DNA of 32,836 nucleotides from Candidatus Poseidoniaceae archaeon (lineage in GTDB: Archaea; Thermoplasmatota; Poseidoniia; Poseidoniales; Poseidoniaceae), in assembly GCA_028353405.1 (NCBI GenBank), contig JAOMOG010000017.1, forward strand, positions 1-32,836, in the 5' to 3' direction. Shown in pieces: positions 13,124 through 22,301 of the stretch. The notes beneath the pieces were generated by a model. The model was not told the origin of the DNA, searched no databases, and saw nothing but the letters and a program-made list of their open reading frames with translations. Within the stretch, counting starts at the first letter, position 1, and each line of letters starts with the position of its first letter. Made by a program: the position numbers and the translations under genes.

Positions 13124-15304
13124 TTAGAATTCAAATAATGACTTCTGGCTATCACTTTTTTCTTCTATTTGAGGAGGTTTCGGTTGCTCTGTAGTCGATG
13201 AATCTATTTGCGAAAATAATTCTTCTTCGCTCCATATCAAGACTTGTAGAGATTCTGCTTTGGCTAATTTTGTGCCTGCCTTTTCCCCAGCCACCAAGAC
13301 ATCTAACTTGGCTGAAACACTGCCAACTACTTTTCCTCCAGCATTTTTTATTGATAATTGAACTTCTTTTCTCGGACGAGACAATGAACCTGTTAAGCAG
13401 AAAGTTTTGCCGGATAGGCTGCCACTGTCTATCGCTTTTGGCTGATCTTCCACATCTATCAAGGATGCTAAATCGAGTAACATTTCTCTTCTTGAAGCAA
13501 GGCCATCTCTTACTTGTCTAGCCACTATCATTCCTATTCCATCTATTTCAACAAGGTCGCTTAATGCCTCGTTTTCCTGCTCTTGTTGCTCCTCTGCATC
13601 AGCAACCCACTGCATTAAATTATCAAATGATGTTGCAAATTGGGCTACTAATATTGCTAATTCTGGGCCGATTTTTGCAATACCGAGAGCATGTAAAAAT
13701 TTTCCAAGAGGCATTTTCTTAGTTTTGGATAATTCACTGAGAACATTTACTGCTGATTTTTCCCCCATCCGTTCGAGATTTTCTATCTCGGTTTGTTTTA
13801 GGCGGTAGAGACCTGGGATATTTACAATCAACTTCTCTTCCAATAATTGCTCAACTAATTTCTCTCCGATTCCATCCATTTCCAATGCTCGGCACCAATA
13901 CAGAATTGAACGGCTTGTTCTTTCTGTACACATCATATCTTCACAGCGCAACAAAGCCCCATCAACGACCAATATTGCTTGACAAGCCGGACATAAAGTT
14001 GGTATTTCAATCTCCATTGGCTTTGGCAATTCTAACTCAAAGGCACTCCCATCAGCATGGAATCGATCTTTCATATCATTAATTGAGGCTGGCCCCAATC
14101 CATTCTCGATTTTAGGAATAACATCACCACGGCGAACGATTAAAACTCTATCCCCAATTTTGACGCCTAATCTTTGCACTTCTCCAACATTGTGCAGTGT
14201 TGTATTTTCAACTGTTACACCGCCAACCATTTGTGGTGCAATTTTGGCAACCGGGGTGACTGCTCCTGTTCTGCCAGTTTGCCATGTAACTCCGAGTAAT
14301 ACTGAAACTGCTTCTTCGGGTGGAAATTTCCAGGCTAATGCCCAGCGTGGGTGATGGGCGGTTTTACCGAGTAATTGTCTTCTTTCCAAAGTATCAACTT
14401 TGAAGACAAGTCCATCGATTTCAAATTGATAATCATCACGTTGTTGTGCCCATTTGCTAGTCTCTGCACACATTGACTGAATCGCTTTAGCAGAAGCATC
14501 AAAATCATGGACATGCCATGGTGCAGGTTCAATGCCGGCTGTTTCCCTTAACCAAAGCAGAACTTCGGAATCCTGCTTGAAATCTTGAGGAGTAATACTT
14601 TCAGGGTGGCGGTTATTGGCATCTGGAAATTTAGCATCATATGCTTGGAACACCAAATCCTCTGCCTTTGCTTTACCCTCTGCTCTCTTTTGGCGCAATG
14701 CTCCAGCAGCTAAGTTGCGAGGATTAGGAGAAATATCACGATATTTTGCCTCGAACATAATTTTTCGCATTACAACTTCACCGCGAACATGGACATCAAT
14801 CTCCACTCCCAGTGATTCAGGGACATTTTCTATTCTGCGAGCATTGCGAGTGACATCTTCTCCCCGTGCGCCGCTACCGCGTGTTGCAGCCCTAACCAAG
14901 CGTCCTTTACGATATTCTAGGGAAAGGGCAGAGCCATCCAATTTAGGCTGAGAAATGAATCTACTAGCACCTAATGCGGTTTCGTTAACGAAATGATTGA
15001 TTTCTTCATCGCTAGTAGCCTTATCAAGACTGCTCATGGGAAACATATGGTCTACTTTTACAGTGCCTGGATCTACATCTGAACCTACAATGTTGAGTTG
15101 CACGTTATTTGGGTCAAGCGCTTTCAGTTCGTCCCATAATCTATCAAACTCTACATCTGTAATCTGTGTCTGTGCTTGATTGTAATAGAGATCTGAATGG
15201 AAGGCTATCCGTTGCGATAGCCAAGCGATTCGCTCCGCTTCATCCTGTGGATTTGGACCGACCTCCGCCATAATACGAACAGGATGGCGAGCCTTCTTGA
15301 ACAC
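13124..15304 (-). CDS. ligA: NAD+-dependent DNA ligase LigA with C-terminal PIP-box-like tail
   Basis: A 726-residue protein that seals DNA nicks using NAD+. It shows the Ia domain (YYNQAQTQITDVEFDRL), the adenylated lysine Lys121 in KLDGSAL, EIDGLVFKVD (295-304) and AWKFPPE. It also has the OB fold, a four-Cys zinc finger (Cys438, Cys441, Cys454, Cys459), helix-hairpin-helix repeats and a C-terminal BRCT domain (about 635-705). Bacterial LigA is about 670 residues. The excess includes a polar linker after BRCT and the terminal heptapeptide QKSLFEF, which matches PCNA-interacting peptides of archaeal replication proteins. A GTG start at 15304 is preferred because a TATA box (15327-15334) is centred 26.5 nt upstream; an ATG at 15271 is an alternative. 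Most archaea use an ATP-dependent ligase, so lateral origin is likely. Confidence 0.95.
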   Translation of the reverse strand: MFKKARHPVRIMAEVGPNPQDEAERIAWLSQRIAFHSDLYYNQAQTQITDVEFDRLWDELKALDPNNVQLNIVGSDVDPGTVKVDHMFPMSSLDKATSDEEINHFVNETALGASRFISQPKLDGSALSLEYRKGRLVRAATRGSGARGEDVTRNARRIENVPESLGVEIDVHVRGEVVMRKIMFEAKYRDISPNPRNLAAGALRQKRAEGKAKAEDLVFQAYDAKFPDANNRHPESITPQDFKQDSEVLLWLRETAGIEPAPWHVHDFDASAKAIQSMCAETSKWAQQRDDYQFEIDGLVFKVDTLERRQLLGKTAHHPRWALAWKFPPEEAVSVLLGVTWQTGRTGAVTPVAKIAPQMVGGVTVENTTLHNVGEVQRLGVKIGDRVLIVRRGDVIPKIENGLGPASINDMKDRFHADGSAFELELPKPMEIEIPTLCPACQAILVVDGALLRCEDMMCTERTSRSILYWCRALEMDGIGEKLVEQLLEEKLIVNIPGLYRLKQTEIENLERMGEKSAVNVLSELSKTKKMPLGKFLHALGIAKIGPELAILVAQFATSFDNLMQWVADAEEQQEQENEALSDLVEIDGIGMIVARQVRDGLASRREMLLDLASLIDVEDQPKAIDSGSLSGKTFCLTGSLSRPRKEVQLSIKNAGGKVVGSVSAKLDVLVAGEKAGTKLAKAESLQVLIWSEEELFSQIDSSTTEQPKPPQIEEKSDSQKSLFEF

Positions 15305-15326
15305 TCGCTTTAGATGGCAAGAAAAG

Positions 15327-15334
15327 TAAATTTA
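15327..15334 (-). promoter_or_regulatory. TATA box, leaderless promoter of ligA
   Basis: TAAATTTA, centred 26.5 nt before the GTG at 15304. The spacing equals that of the boxes at 2960-2967 and 10006-10013, and it favours the GTG over the ATG at 15271. Confidence 0.5.
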
Positions 15335-15376
15335 GTATCTTATTATTAGCGGAGTAAGGCTCACTGAAAGTGGATT

Positions 15377-15736
15377 TTAAGATTTTATTTCAGATTGCTC
15401 AGCATCTTCAACCAAAATGAATTCAAAGGCCCCTGTTGCACTATCATAATCTATACTTGAGAATACCACTTTCATTTGGCGCTCTTCGAACGGGTCGTGG
15501 AAATAAGGCTGACCGGTTCGGAAAATTTCTAGAATTTCCTTGTAAATTGTCATAGTCATTTTTCCAGTAACCGTGTAGACTGCTGATTCCGCACCCTCAT
15601 CCATGAGATCATCGCCCTCGCTACCGCGGATTACAGTTCGCTGTAATCGGCGTTTAACATTCATGTGAACGTTACACCCGTCAATCTTTGTCCAATCTTG
15701 GCCTTTGGTTGCAATGAAGCATTCGCTAACTTCCAT
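15377..15736 (-). CDS. hypothetical protein, 119 residues
   Basis: No family recognised. The protein is beta-rich with an even mix of charged residues. A segment about 50-75 (AVYTVTGKMTMTIYKEILEIF) is followed by GQPYFHDPFEERQMKVVFSSIDYD, which looks like a compact, conserved-type domain, and the C-terminus is acidic. There is no signal peptide or membrane segment. It lies between ligA and the PPC-domain gene on the same strand with gaps of about 50-70 nt, so it may be co-transcribed with either. The start ATG has only a weak AT-rich stretch upstream. Confidence 0.65.
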   Translation of the reverse strand: MEVSECFIATKGQDWTKIDGCNVHMNVKRRLQRTVIRGSEGDDLMDEGAESAVYTVTGKMTMTIYKEILEIFRTGQPYFHDPFEERQMKVVFSSIDYDSATGAFEFILVEDAEQSEIKS

Positions 15737-15790
15737 GACTACCCAATAGGGGAGGGCTTTGATAGTGTTTTTGCAAGGTCAGCTGTATTA

Positions 15791-16219
15791 TCACTCAAAG
15801 GATAGAGCAACAAATTCGCTATCTGCCATTGGACATCTTGTCATAATGGCTTTGCTCATTACTCGCATATGAATCTCTGCAACGACTTCCACTGTTGCAT
15901 GGAACATGTGTCCTGCATGCACTTCGACATCATCATTAGTGAATGTGGCATGTAAATGAGTGAATCCGCTGCCATCTTTCAGTCTAGCAAAATTACCCTG
16001 TAGTGTGACTAATTCACATGGATCTTCTAATGTCCAGCGCTGATAAATATGTTTGTCATTCATGAAACCATAGGCATTATCGCGAGTGCGACCAATTCCA
16101 CTTGTTATTGCTGCTGCATTTACATTTTCTTTTTCTGCAACTTCCCTAATACCCGCATGTATTTCTTCACCAGGGTCTAGCCGGATGAAGATGTCATCGC
16201 CGCTTCTTGTCCAATCCAT
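15791..16219 (-). CDS. PPC/DUF296 domain protein
   Basis: About 142 residues from the ATG at 16219. It follows the PPC (plants and prokaryotes conserved, DUF296) pattern: GDDIFIRLDPGEEI at the start, NAAAITSGIGRTRDNAYGF in the middle, then GFTHLHATFTNDDVEVHAGHMFHATV. The last stretch holds the cluster of His residues that in this family binds a metal ion in the trimer. Plant members are tied to AT-hook DNA binding; prokaryotic ones are free-standing and their substrate is unknown. A longer frame to 16291 would start at a TTG and overlap the upstream gene, so 16219 is preferred. Confidence 0.8.
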   Translation of the reverse strand: MDWTRSGDDIFIRLDPGEEIHAGIREVAEKENVNAAAITSGIGRTRDNAYGFMNDKHIYQRWTLEDPCELVTLQGNFARLKDGSGFTHLHATFTNDDVEVHAGHMFHATVEVVAEIHMRVMSKAIMTRCPMADSEFVALSFE

Positions 16220-16262
16220 GTACCGGCTAAAACAATGGGGGTTTTGATTGTAGTGCTGCCCA

Positions 16263-16841
16263 TTATTCAGATTCGCCGATATTGGATTCAAAATTAGCGC
16301 TTGGATATTGCTTTGTAGAAATCACATTTTCAATCTGTAATCTAGCAATCGACAAATCATGGTGTTCTCCTCCCAACGGTAAAGGGCCAAAAATGCCCCA
16401 TCCTTTTCTCAATAACATGATTCGCCGCTTTGGTTGCTTTTTTGCTAGCTTTAACATCGACCATGGATACCTTTGTCCATCGGCAAATAGATGAGTTTTT
16501 GTTATTGCATAACGCTTAGGAACCAATAAAGAAATCAAATGAAGAGCCAGTAAAATATCCCAGATTATCACATAGGTGGGTGAAGTGTTGGAGAGTTGTA
16601 CTAACGCCCATGGTAGTGCCATCATCGCAGCCATTGAACCAAGATTGCCCCATTGTCTTATCACTTCTTGAACCCCTTCACTTTTCCAAGCAAAATTACC
16701 ATTGTCCTGTTTTCCAAGAGTAGGTACGTCCGTGCGTTGTTTTGTCAACCAATAAGCATCCCATGCAATTATTATTGCAAGAATTGAAACTGCTACAAAG
16801 GCGATGTTGTTCGCATTTGGTAAGGCGCTAGATGTCACCAT
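16263..16841 (-). CDS. membrane protein with PH-like cytoplasmic domain
   Basis: A 192-residue protein with membrane helices near residues 12-32, 66-84 and 88-107. A domain of about 70 residues follows whose pattern (RYAITKTHLFADGQRYPWSMLKLAK) resembles the bacterial PH-like domains found behind two membrane helices, for example in YdbS-type or DUF5673-type proteins. It ends in a polar tail. It begins 9 nt after the stop of the large beta-helix gene and may share its transcript. The function is unknown, and the PH-like call is by pattern only. Confidence 0.65.
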   Translation of the reverse strand: MVTSSALPNANNIAFVAVSILAIIIAWDAYWLTKQRTDVPTLGKQDNGNFAWKSEGVQEVIRQWGNLGSMAAMMALPWALVQLSNTSPTYVIIWDILLALHLISLLVPKRYAITKTHLFADGQRYPWSMLKLAKKQPKRRIMLLRKGWGIFGPLPLGGEHHDLSIARLQIENVISTKQYPSANFESNIGESE

Positions 16842-16850
16842 GATATCACT

Positions 16851-19800
16851 TCAAAGAAGACGTTCGTCAAATAATTTCATCTCGGTGTCGCCACCGCCTC
16901 GCCTGGAACGCACTACCAACATTACTGCTAATATGATCAACCCGATAACAAGAAGTAAACCTGTGTTTGAAATCACAGAATCCTCTTTAGTGGAAATACC
17001 TTCTAAGATATCAGGCGTTCCATCATTGTCATCATCTTGGTCTTCGAATAACCATGTTGACATCCCATCGGGGCAATTGATAGTGTCAGGCATTCCATCA
17101 TCGTCACTATCTAAATATGCACAGGCATCTAGTGGGAAATTGTCTTTGATATCCGTGAATCCATCGTTATCGTCGTCCTCGTCGTAGACATCTGGGCCAC
17201 AAGAACGTGATATTGTGTTGTCAAACCAATCAGTATCATCGCATGTTGCTGTCCAATCCCCATCAGAGTCGAGTGCTGTCACTTCAAAATCAACACTTGC
17301 TGATGACATTTTTCCAAATGAATCTGTCACTTGTAATTCCAATACATAGAGTCCTTGTGGAATATCTGTCAAATTATATTGCAATTCGCTTGGGCCGGTG
17401 AGAACCTCGTTTCCAGATGAGTCGGTAACTATCCACAGCAGAGTTAATTCTTCGGCTGAATCATAATCGTCCGAGACTTGTGCAATCGCCGTTAGATGTG
17501 TTGTCTCCATGAACCTTTGACCTGAATATGGAGCGCTAATAGTGGCTGTTGGTTGACCGTTTACAGTCATGTTAACGATTAGATGATTATTGCCATTCAA
17601 TGGTAAATCAAAGTTAGCTTCAGAATCAATAACACCTTCTGCACTAGCCATTAGAGAGATTGAGGTCGCTTCATATGTTGTGGTTGAGGATATCCATTTC
17701 AGCAATAACCTTGCTTCTGCACCTTGCCCGCTATAACTCATAGATTGACTATCTATGCCCAAAACTGATACTTGGTAATCGGCATCAAGTGATTGATTAT
17801 TCATTTTAGCATCTAGGATAAAAGTCTCGAGGATATAGACATCAGATTGTAATAAGGAAACGGTTGTTGACTGGCTGTCAACATCGACTAAGGTGATTTC
17901 TGCTGAAGAGGATTCTATCTCTCCTACGATGCTGCCTTCTTCGATAATACAACCAAAGCCTTCCGCAGATATTGCTGTGCTTGCCCACAAATCAGTATTT
18001 CGCATCATTAGATTTGCTGGGTTTTCTCCTGCATCGGCATGCAGGTCTATTGCAACTGCATAATTTGCAATGTCTGCATCTTCGATTACTAGGGAAGAAG
18101 ATGATTTTCCATGATGTACTGTCAAACCAGTACCGATTCCTTGTCCAGTCAAATTTAATCCCGAAATAATTCCGGCTGTATCATCAAAGTCTATTGCAGG
18201 AGCGCCGATTATCTCAATATTTGATAATATGATTTCTCTATTGGTGGTTCCTGCTATAGCTGCAGTTCCAGAGACTGTTGCACTAAACCCTTCAACTGAA
18301 AATTCTCCATCGATTGATTCAAGCCACAACACATTACCGTCACCGTTGAATGAGTTAGCATCAATATCTTTGACACTACCAGTAACCCCAGCAAGTTCCA
18401 TGCCTGAAGAAATATTTTCTCCAATTTTCAAACCATCTATCTGTAGGTCAACTTGTCTTGCCCAAATACCCGGTCCATTACATGAATCTAATTCAACGCC
18501 TGACAACGTTACAACTGATTGAGAAGGATATGCGAAAATACAACCTGAACCTCCGTCATAGAATTCAGAATTTTTAACATTCACTTCTGCTGAACTACCT
18601 GGAGAAATCTGTATTAGGGGATCAGAACCACTAGAACGAGCGAATAATGCTGAACTCGCATCTACAGTACCAAGGCTAGGAATTGTAATTGCACTACTCG
18701 CTTCTACGACATGAGTCCCTGACAAATCAATAAGAGAACTGGTGTAATCTCCCAATACTAATCCACCCCAACGAGCGCCAAAGCCAGTACTTGAGAGTGT
18801 AGCGATTCCAGCATCTAGAGCCCCGTTTACTGTTATCGTTGAATCTTCTGTGGAACGAATGGCGACTCCGTCGTGAATTGTTAAAGTTGTGAATTGTCCA
18901 ACTTCTAAATTACCATCCAAGAAATACGGACTCCATTGAGCCTCTAATATCAACCATGAATTGACTACTCCTGTTGGGAGAGTTGATGCCATAAATGTAT
19001 GAGTTAAACTGGTGGATGAATCCCATGCGGTCATGTCGGTGAAAGATCCTATTTGCAAAGCGACTGTTTTCATTCCACCCGTTGTATCGCTAGAATCGTC
19101 GACATTTCGGGCGATTGCTGAAGTTGAAACTTTGCCATCATTATCGGTTTGAGACGTTGCCCCATCCACAGAAACTATTGCACCTACTACCGGTTCTCCT
19201 TTGTCCAATACCGTGATATCGAGTTCAGATAATAATGTAAATTCACCACCCGTTAGGACGGTTATACTTCCTTCTACATCTCCTCCAGTCATTTCAACTT
19301 CACATCCTGGTTGCAGTGTTAGACTACCTTTGATAGTTAAACTAGAAACTTCACGAAGTGTTTGGCATGACCAAAATAGATTGGCATCTATAGTTAAAGA
19401 ATTATCAGCATCTGCTGTAACTGTTGCAGATGTTCCTGCATAAATATTAGGCACTGAGATTGTTGCACCTTGGCCACTTAGAATACCTGAGCCTTGAATA
19501 TCTATTTCCGCAGTTTGCGGCAATTGTAAATCAACGCCAACCAAAGAAAGGCCAGCATTATTTGAAATCGTCAAATCTCCAGTTAGAATATGTGCTGTTC
19601 CATCGACCTTTGGATTAAGGACTACAAATTGCCCACTAGGAATCGCCCAATCTCCTGAAGGAATGACTGGTATTTGCACTGATTGGCCAATCTGGCCACC
19701 GGTAAGGGAAATCTTTACCCCAGCACCATCGAGTGTAACTGAGACCATAGAACCTGAAGACAATAGAGGTAAGTCAGCAGCGCCATTAACATCACTGATT

Positions 19801-21545
19801 AATTCAAAACCATGAACATTGATATTAGCTTCAACTGGATTACCTAATAAATCTGTGAAAGTTACTGCTGTTTCGATAAACTTATCAGATGATGATGTGG
19901 CAATTATTTGTGAAGTTGAAGAACCATAAAGGAAATATCCATCACCCAGTGCTTGAGATGACCCTGCAGAATTTTGAGGTTGGAAGTTACGAACTGTTGC
20001 ATCGGCACCGTCTGACAAGGATAGTGGCGTTGAGTGAAATGCTGCTACCCATTGGCTTAGATGAAGTGATGATTGACCGATTAGATTCGCCCCTGTGTTT
20101 TGAGCGGTGGTTTGAAGAGATTCTGCCTTAAGTGTAGAGTCTGATAAATCAATACCAACCTCTTCACCATACTCTAGAACAATATCTGTTGCTACGATTG
20201 TACTTTGCTCTGCATTGATAGAAGTAGCAAAATTATTTACTTCAAAATTACCTAATTGAATATCCGAATACCAAATGTTTAGGGCTTCGGATTCACTATC
20301 AAAAGAACTGTATGTTTTTTCAATTATTACATTATTCCAATCGTGAGTGCCGCCCAAAATATTGGCTGCGCGTGAAATACTTCCAAGGTGTTGAATCTCA
20401 AGATTTTGAATTTCAGAATCTGGTCCTGAAATTATTAGTGCGTTTTGTTGTGTTGTGATATTGGTTGATTGTATTGTCAAAGATCCTTGCCCTGATGCCG
20501 AGATACCGCTATCTTGGCCAGTGAAATCTGATGCTGAAAATTGGTGCTCACCGATTCCAGATAGGCTGGCAATATGGTTACTATCCCAAACCTCAAGTTG
20601 ATCAAATTGGCAAATACCTGCACAATTTGAATCAATGGTCGCTCTATTTGCATTGGTTGATGATTGGAATCTTACATCATTCAATTGATATTGTGTTGCT
20701 CCATTAGCGCTGAGTAGTCTCTGTCCTGCTACCGCTGCAGTATTGATCTGTAAGTCATCACTATCTGCTGCATCAATGAGTAATGCCACCTCCGTGCCTG
20801 TAATGTTTGAAACTTCTACCGAAGCCCCAGATACTGAAGAAATACCTACTGTTGCTTGACTAATACTGATTCGATTGGCAACTAAATTACCATTGCTTGC
20901 ACTAATCGCGACTCCTGCTGATGAGATGGTGATGTCTTGACCGAAGAAATTACCACTATTAGAAACTCCAATTGCAATATCGTCAAAAGTTGCTCCATCG
21001 AGTTCTATGTCTCCACTATTCCTAATAGTGTCAAAGTCGATGTGGTTTGCTGATAGATCTGTAATGTGTGAACTACCGATTGAATTGATAGCCATATATG
21101 AGTCATTGACTACGAGGTGGGTCGCTTGCAGTGTTCCTTCAACGAGAACTCCAATTTCAGCATTTTCAATAACTACGTTTTGTAAATTAGCATGACCATT
21201 TGCTGCTACTTCAAGTCCAACCCAAAGTCCGGCGCCATGCGAACCTTGGGAAATGGACGGAATGCTTGAATTGAAGAATACGCCGTTTGCATTCAAAGTT
21301 CCTTCGACTGATATCCAATACTCTTTGGCGTCGATTGTCGTTCCAGGTTGAATGTCCAAGGTCGTGCCATTGGCTACTGTAACATTTCCACTAAGAATAA
21401 TTTCTCCACTCCAATCGGTGTCGGAATTGATGACGCTATCTGCAGAGGATGGGGTTATGAAACAAGTCATTGGTGCAATAAGTAGCAACAAGACGAGGAG
21501 AAGGGTGCGCGTGCTTGCCATGCCTATGCCTCTTTGATTATCCAT
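16851..21545 (-). CDS. large surface protein: right-handed beta-helix, TSP3 repeats and C-terminal membrane anchor
   Basis: A 1564-residue secreted protein. The signal peptide is about residues 9-36 (a hydrophobic run of Leu/Val); Met9 (21521) is an alternative start. The next roughly 1200 residues are short beta-strand repeats with Asn/Ser/Ala turns (such as NGTTLDIQPGTTI, ANLQNVVIENAEIGVLVEG), typical of right-handed parallel beta-helix (pectate-lyase-like) surface proteins. A PKD/cadherin-like domain follows (about 1335-1420). Two to four DxDxDG calcium-binding TSP3-type repeats lie near 1423-1520, interrupted by Cys residues. A membrane helix (about 1528-1548) and a short basic/acidic tail end the protein. 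The architecture suggests a cell-wall-length adhesin or glycan-active stalk; no catalytic residues could be picked out. Confidence 0.8.
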   Translation of the reverse strand: MDNQRGIGMASTRTLLLVLLLLIAPMTCFITPSSADSVINSDTDWSGEIILSGNVTVANGTTLDIQPGTTIDAKEYWISVEGTLNANGVFFNSSIPSISQGSHGAGLWVGLEVAANGHANLQNVVIENAEIGVLVEGTLQATHLVVNDSYMAINSIGSSHITDLSANHIDFDTIRNSGDIELDGATFDDIAIGVSNSGNFFGQDITISSAGVAISASNGNLVANRISISQATVGISSVSGASVEVSNITGTEVALLIDAADSDDLQINTAAVAGQRLLSANGATQYQLNDVRFQSSTNANRATIDSNCAGICQFDQLEVWDSNHIASLSGIGEHQFSASDFTGQDSGISASGQGSLTIQSTNITTQQNALIISGPDSEIQNLEIQHLGSISRAANILGGTHDWNNVIIEKTYSSFDSESEALNIWYSDIQLGNFEVNNFATSINAEQSTIVATDIVLEYGEEVGIDLSDSTLKAESLQTTAQNTGANLIGQSSLHLSQWVAAFHSTPLSLSDGADATVRNFQPQNSAGSSQALGDGYFLYGSSTSQIIATSSSDKFIETAVTFTDLLGNPVEANINVHGFELISDVNGAADLPLLSSGSMVSVTLDGAGVKISLTGGQIGQSVQIPVIPSGDWAIPSGQFVVLNPKVDGTAHILTGDLTISNNAGLSLVGVDLQLPQTAEIDIQGSGILSGQGATISVPNIYAGTSATVTADADNSLTIDANLFWSCQTLREVSSLTIKGSLTLQPGCEVEMTGGDVEGSITVLTGGEFTLLSELDITVLDKGEPVVGAIVSVDGATSQTDNDGKVSTSAIARNVDDSSDTTGGMKTVALQIGSFTDMTAWDSSTSLTHTFMASTLPTGVVNSWLILEAQWSPYFLDGNLEVGQFTTLTIHDGVAIRSTEDSTITVNGALDAGIATLSSTGFGARWGGLVLGDYTSSLIDLSGTHVVEASSAITIPSLGTVDASSALFARSSGSDPLIQISPGSSAEVNVKNSEFYDGGSGCIFAYPSQSVVTLSGVELDSCNGPGIWARQVDLQIDGLKIGENISSGMELAGVTGSVKDIDANSFNGDGNVLWLESIDGEFSVEGFSATVSGTAAIAGTTNREIILSNIEIIGAPAIDFDDTAGIISGLNLTGQGIGTGLTVHHGKSSSSLVIEDADIANYAVAIDLHADAGENPANLMMRNTDLWASTAISAEGFGCIIEEGSIVGEIESSSAEITLVDVDSQSTTVSLLQSDVYILETFILDAKMNNQSLDADYQVSVLGIDSQSMSYSGQGAEARLLLKWISSTTTYEATSISLMASAEGVIDSEANFDLPLNGNNHLIVNMTVNGQPTATISAPYSGQRFMETTHLTAIAQVSDDYDSAEELTLLWIVTDSSGNEVLTGPSELQYNLTDIPQGLYVLELQVTDSFGKMSSASVDFEVTALDSDGDWTATCDDTDWFDNTISRSCGPDVYDEDDDNDGFTDIKDNFPLDACAYLDSDDDGMPDTINCPDGMSTWLFEDQDDDNDGTPDILEGISTKEDSVISNTGLLLVIGLIILAVMLVVRSRRGGGDTEMKLFDERLL

Positions 21546-21648
21546 AAGAACCCAAAGGCTTCGCGTCAGAATGATTGTATTGTATTGGAGGCTATTATTG
21601 TCGAGTCTTACGACCCTGCAATGATTTACAATATCTGGTCAGAGTTGT

Positions 21649-21852
21649 TCACTTTAGAGATGAGCTGAACGGTGCGATTTCTTCAATGAGATCGTGGTGT
21701 CCAACATACATTCTGCGGCAGCAGTAACGGGTTAGCCCGATTTGATCGAGGGCGTCTGCCATTTCGATACCAGCTGTAATTTTCTCTTTGTACTCTTCCC
21801 ACTTGTGGGCAATTAAGCCTCCACAACTGAAACAACGGATTGGAATTATCAT
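21649..21852 (-). CDS. rpoN: DNA-directed RNA polymerase subunit N (RpoN/Rpb10)
   Basis: A 67-residue protein with the zinc-binding set CX2C near the start (IRCFSCGGLI) and CC later (RYCCRRM), plus the conserved IPIRCFSCG N-terminus. It is the archaeal counterpart of eukaryotic Rpb10, needed for assembly of the RpoD-RpoL-RpoN-RpoP platform. It is the last gene of the eL18-uL13-uS9-RpoN operon, 11 nt behind uS9, with a Shine-Dalgarno GAGGTGA before its ATG. RpoK, enolase and uS2, which often follow it in archaea, are absent here. Confidence 0.97.
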   Translation of the reverse strand: MIIPIRCFSCGGLIAHKWEEYKEKITAGIEMADALDQIGLTRYCCRRMYVGHHDLIEEIAPFSSSLK

Positions 21853-21863
21853 AATTAATCACC

Positions 21864-22301
21864 TCATCTATACGACTTCTGCTTCTTTTTACGAGCACCG
21901 CGACCAAGTTGATGCTTAGCCTCCTTGCGGCGAGGATCGTTGACCAAGAGGCTACGGTCGAATCTCAAGTATTCGTTACGTAGTTCTTCATCAATTCCAG
22001 CTTTGCCACCATTGTAGTGGACAAGTCCACGTGCAATAGCAGTACGAATAGCATCGCTTTGTCCCATAATACCGCCACCTTCTGTAGTGATATTAATGTC
22101 TACCTTGCTAAGGCGATTCATAGCGTCAGCAATAATTAGTGGTTCCATAGCCTTACGACGTGCAAGAGATGGGGAAAGGATTTCAATTGGCTCACTGTTA
22201 ACGCGAACTCTTCCCTTACCGACGATAACGCTTGCACGAGCAATTGCTGTCTTACGCTTTCCTGATGATTCAACTGATTTCTTCTTCTTGCCTGCCATCA
22301 T
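21864..22301 (-). CDS. rps9: small ribosomal subunit protein uS9
   Basis: A 145-residue protein with GKRKTAIARA at the start, GKGRVRVN, the GGGIMGQSDAIRTAIARGLV core and the C-terminal basic tail ending in KKQKSYR that reaches the P-site tRNA in the ribosome. These features are diagnostic. It overlaps the uL13 stop by 4 nt (ATGA) and has a clear Shine-Dalgarno (GGAGGTGA) inside the uL13 coding end. A second ATG directly follows the first, so the start could be 3 nt later. Confidence 0.97.
   Translation of the reverse strand: MMAGKKKKSVESSGKRKTAIARASVIVGKGRVRVNSEPIEILSPSLARRKAMEPLIIADAMNRLSKVDINITTEGGGIMGQSDAIRTAIARGLVHYNGGKAGIDEELRNEYLRFDRSLLVNDPRRKEAKHQLGRGARKKKQKSYR

Noticed and set aside
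15377-15736. Phage baseplate-like protein
   Set aside because: A faint resemblance in strand pattern only; no other phage gene is near, so no such call is made.
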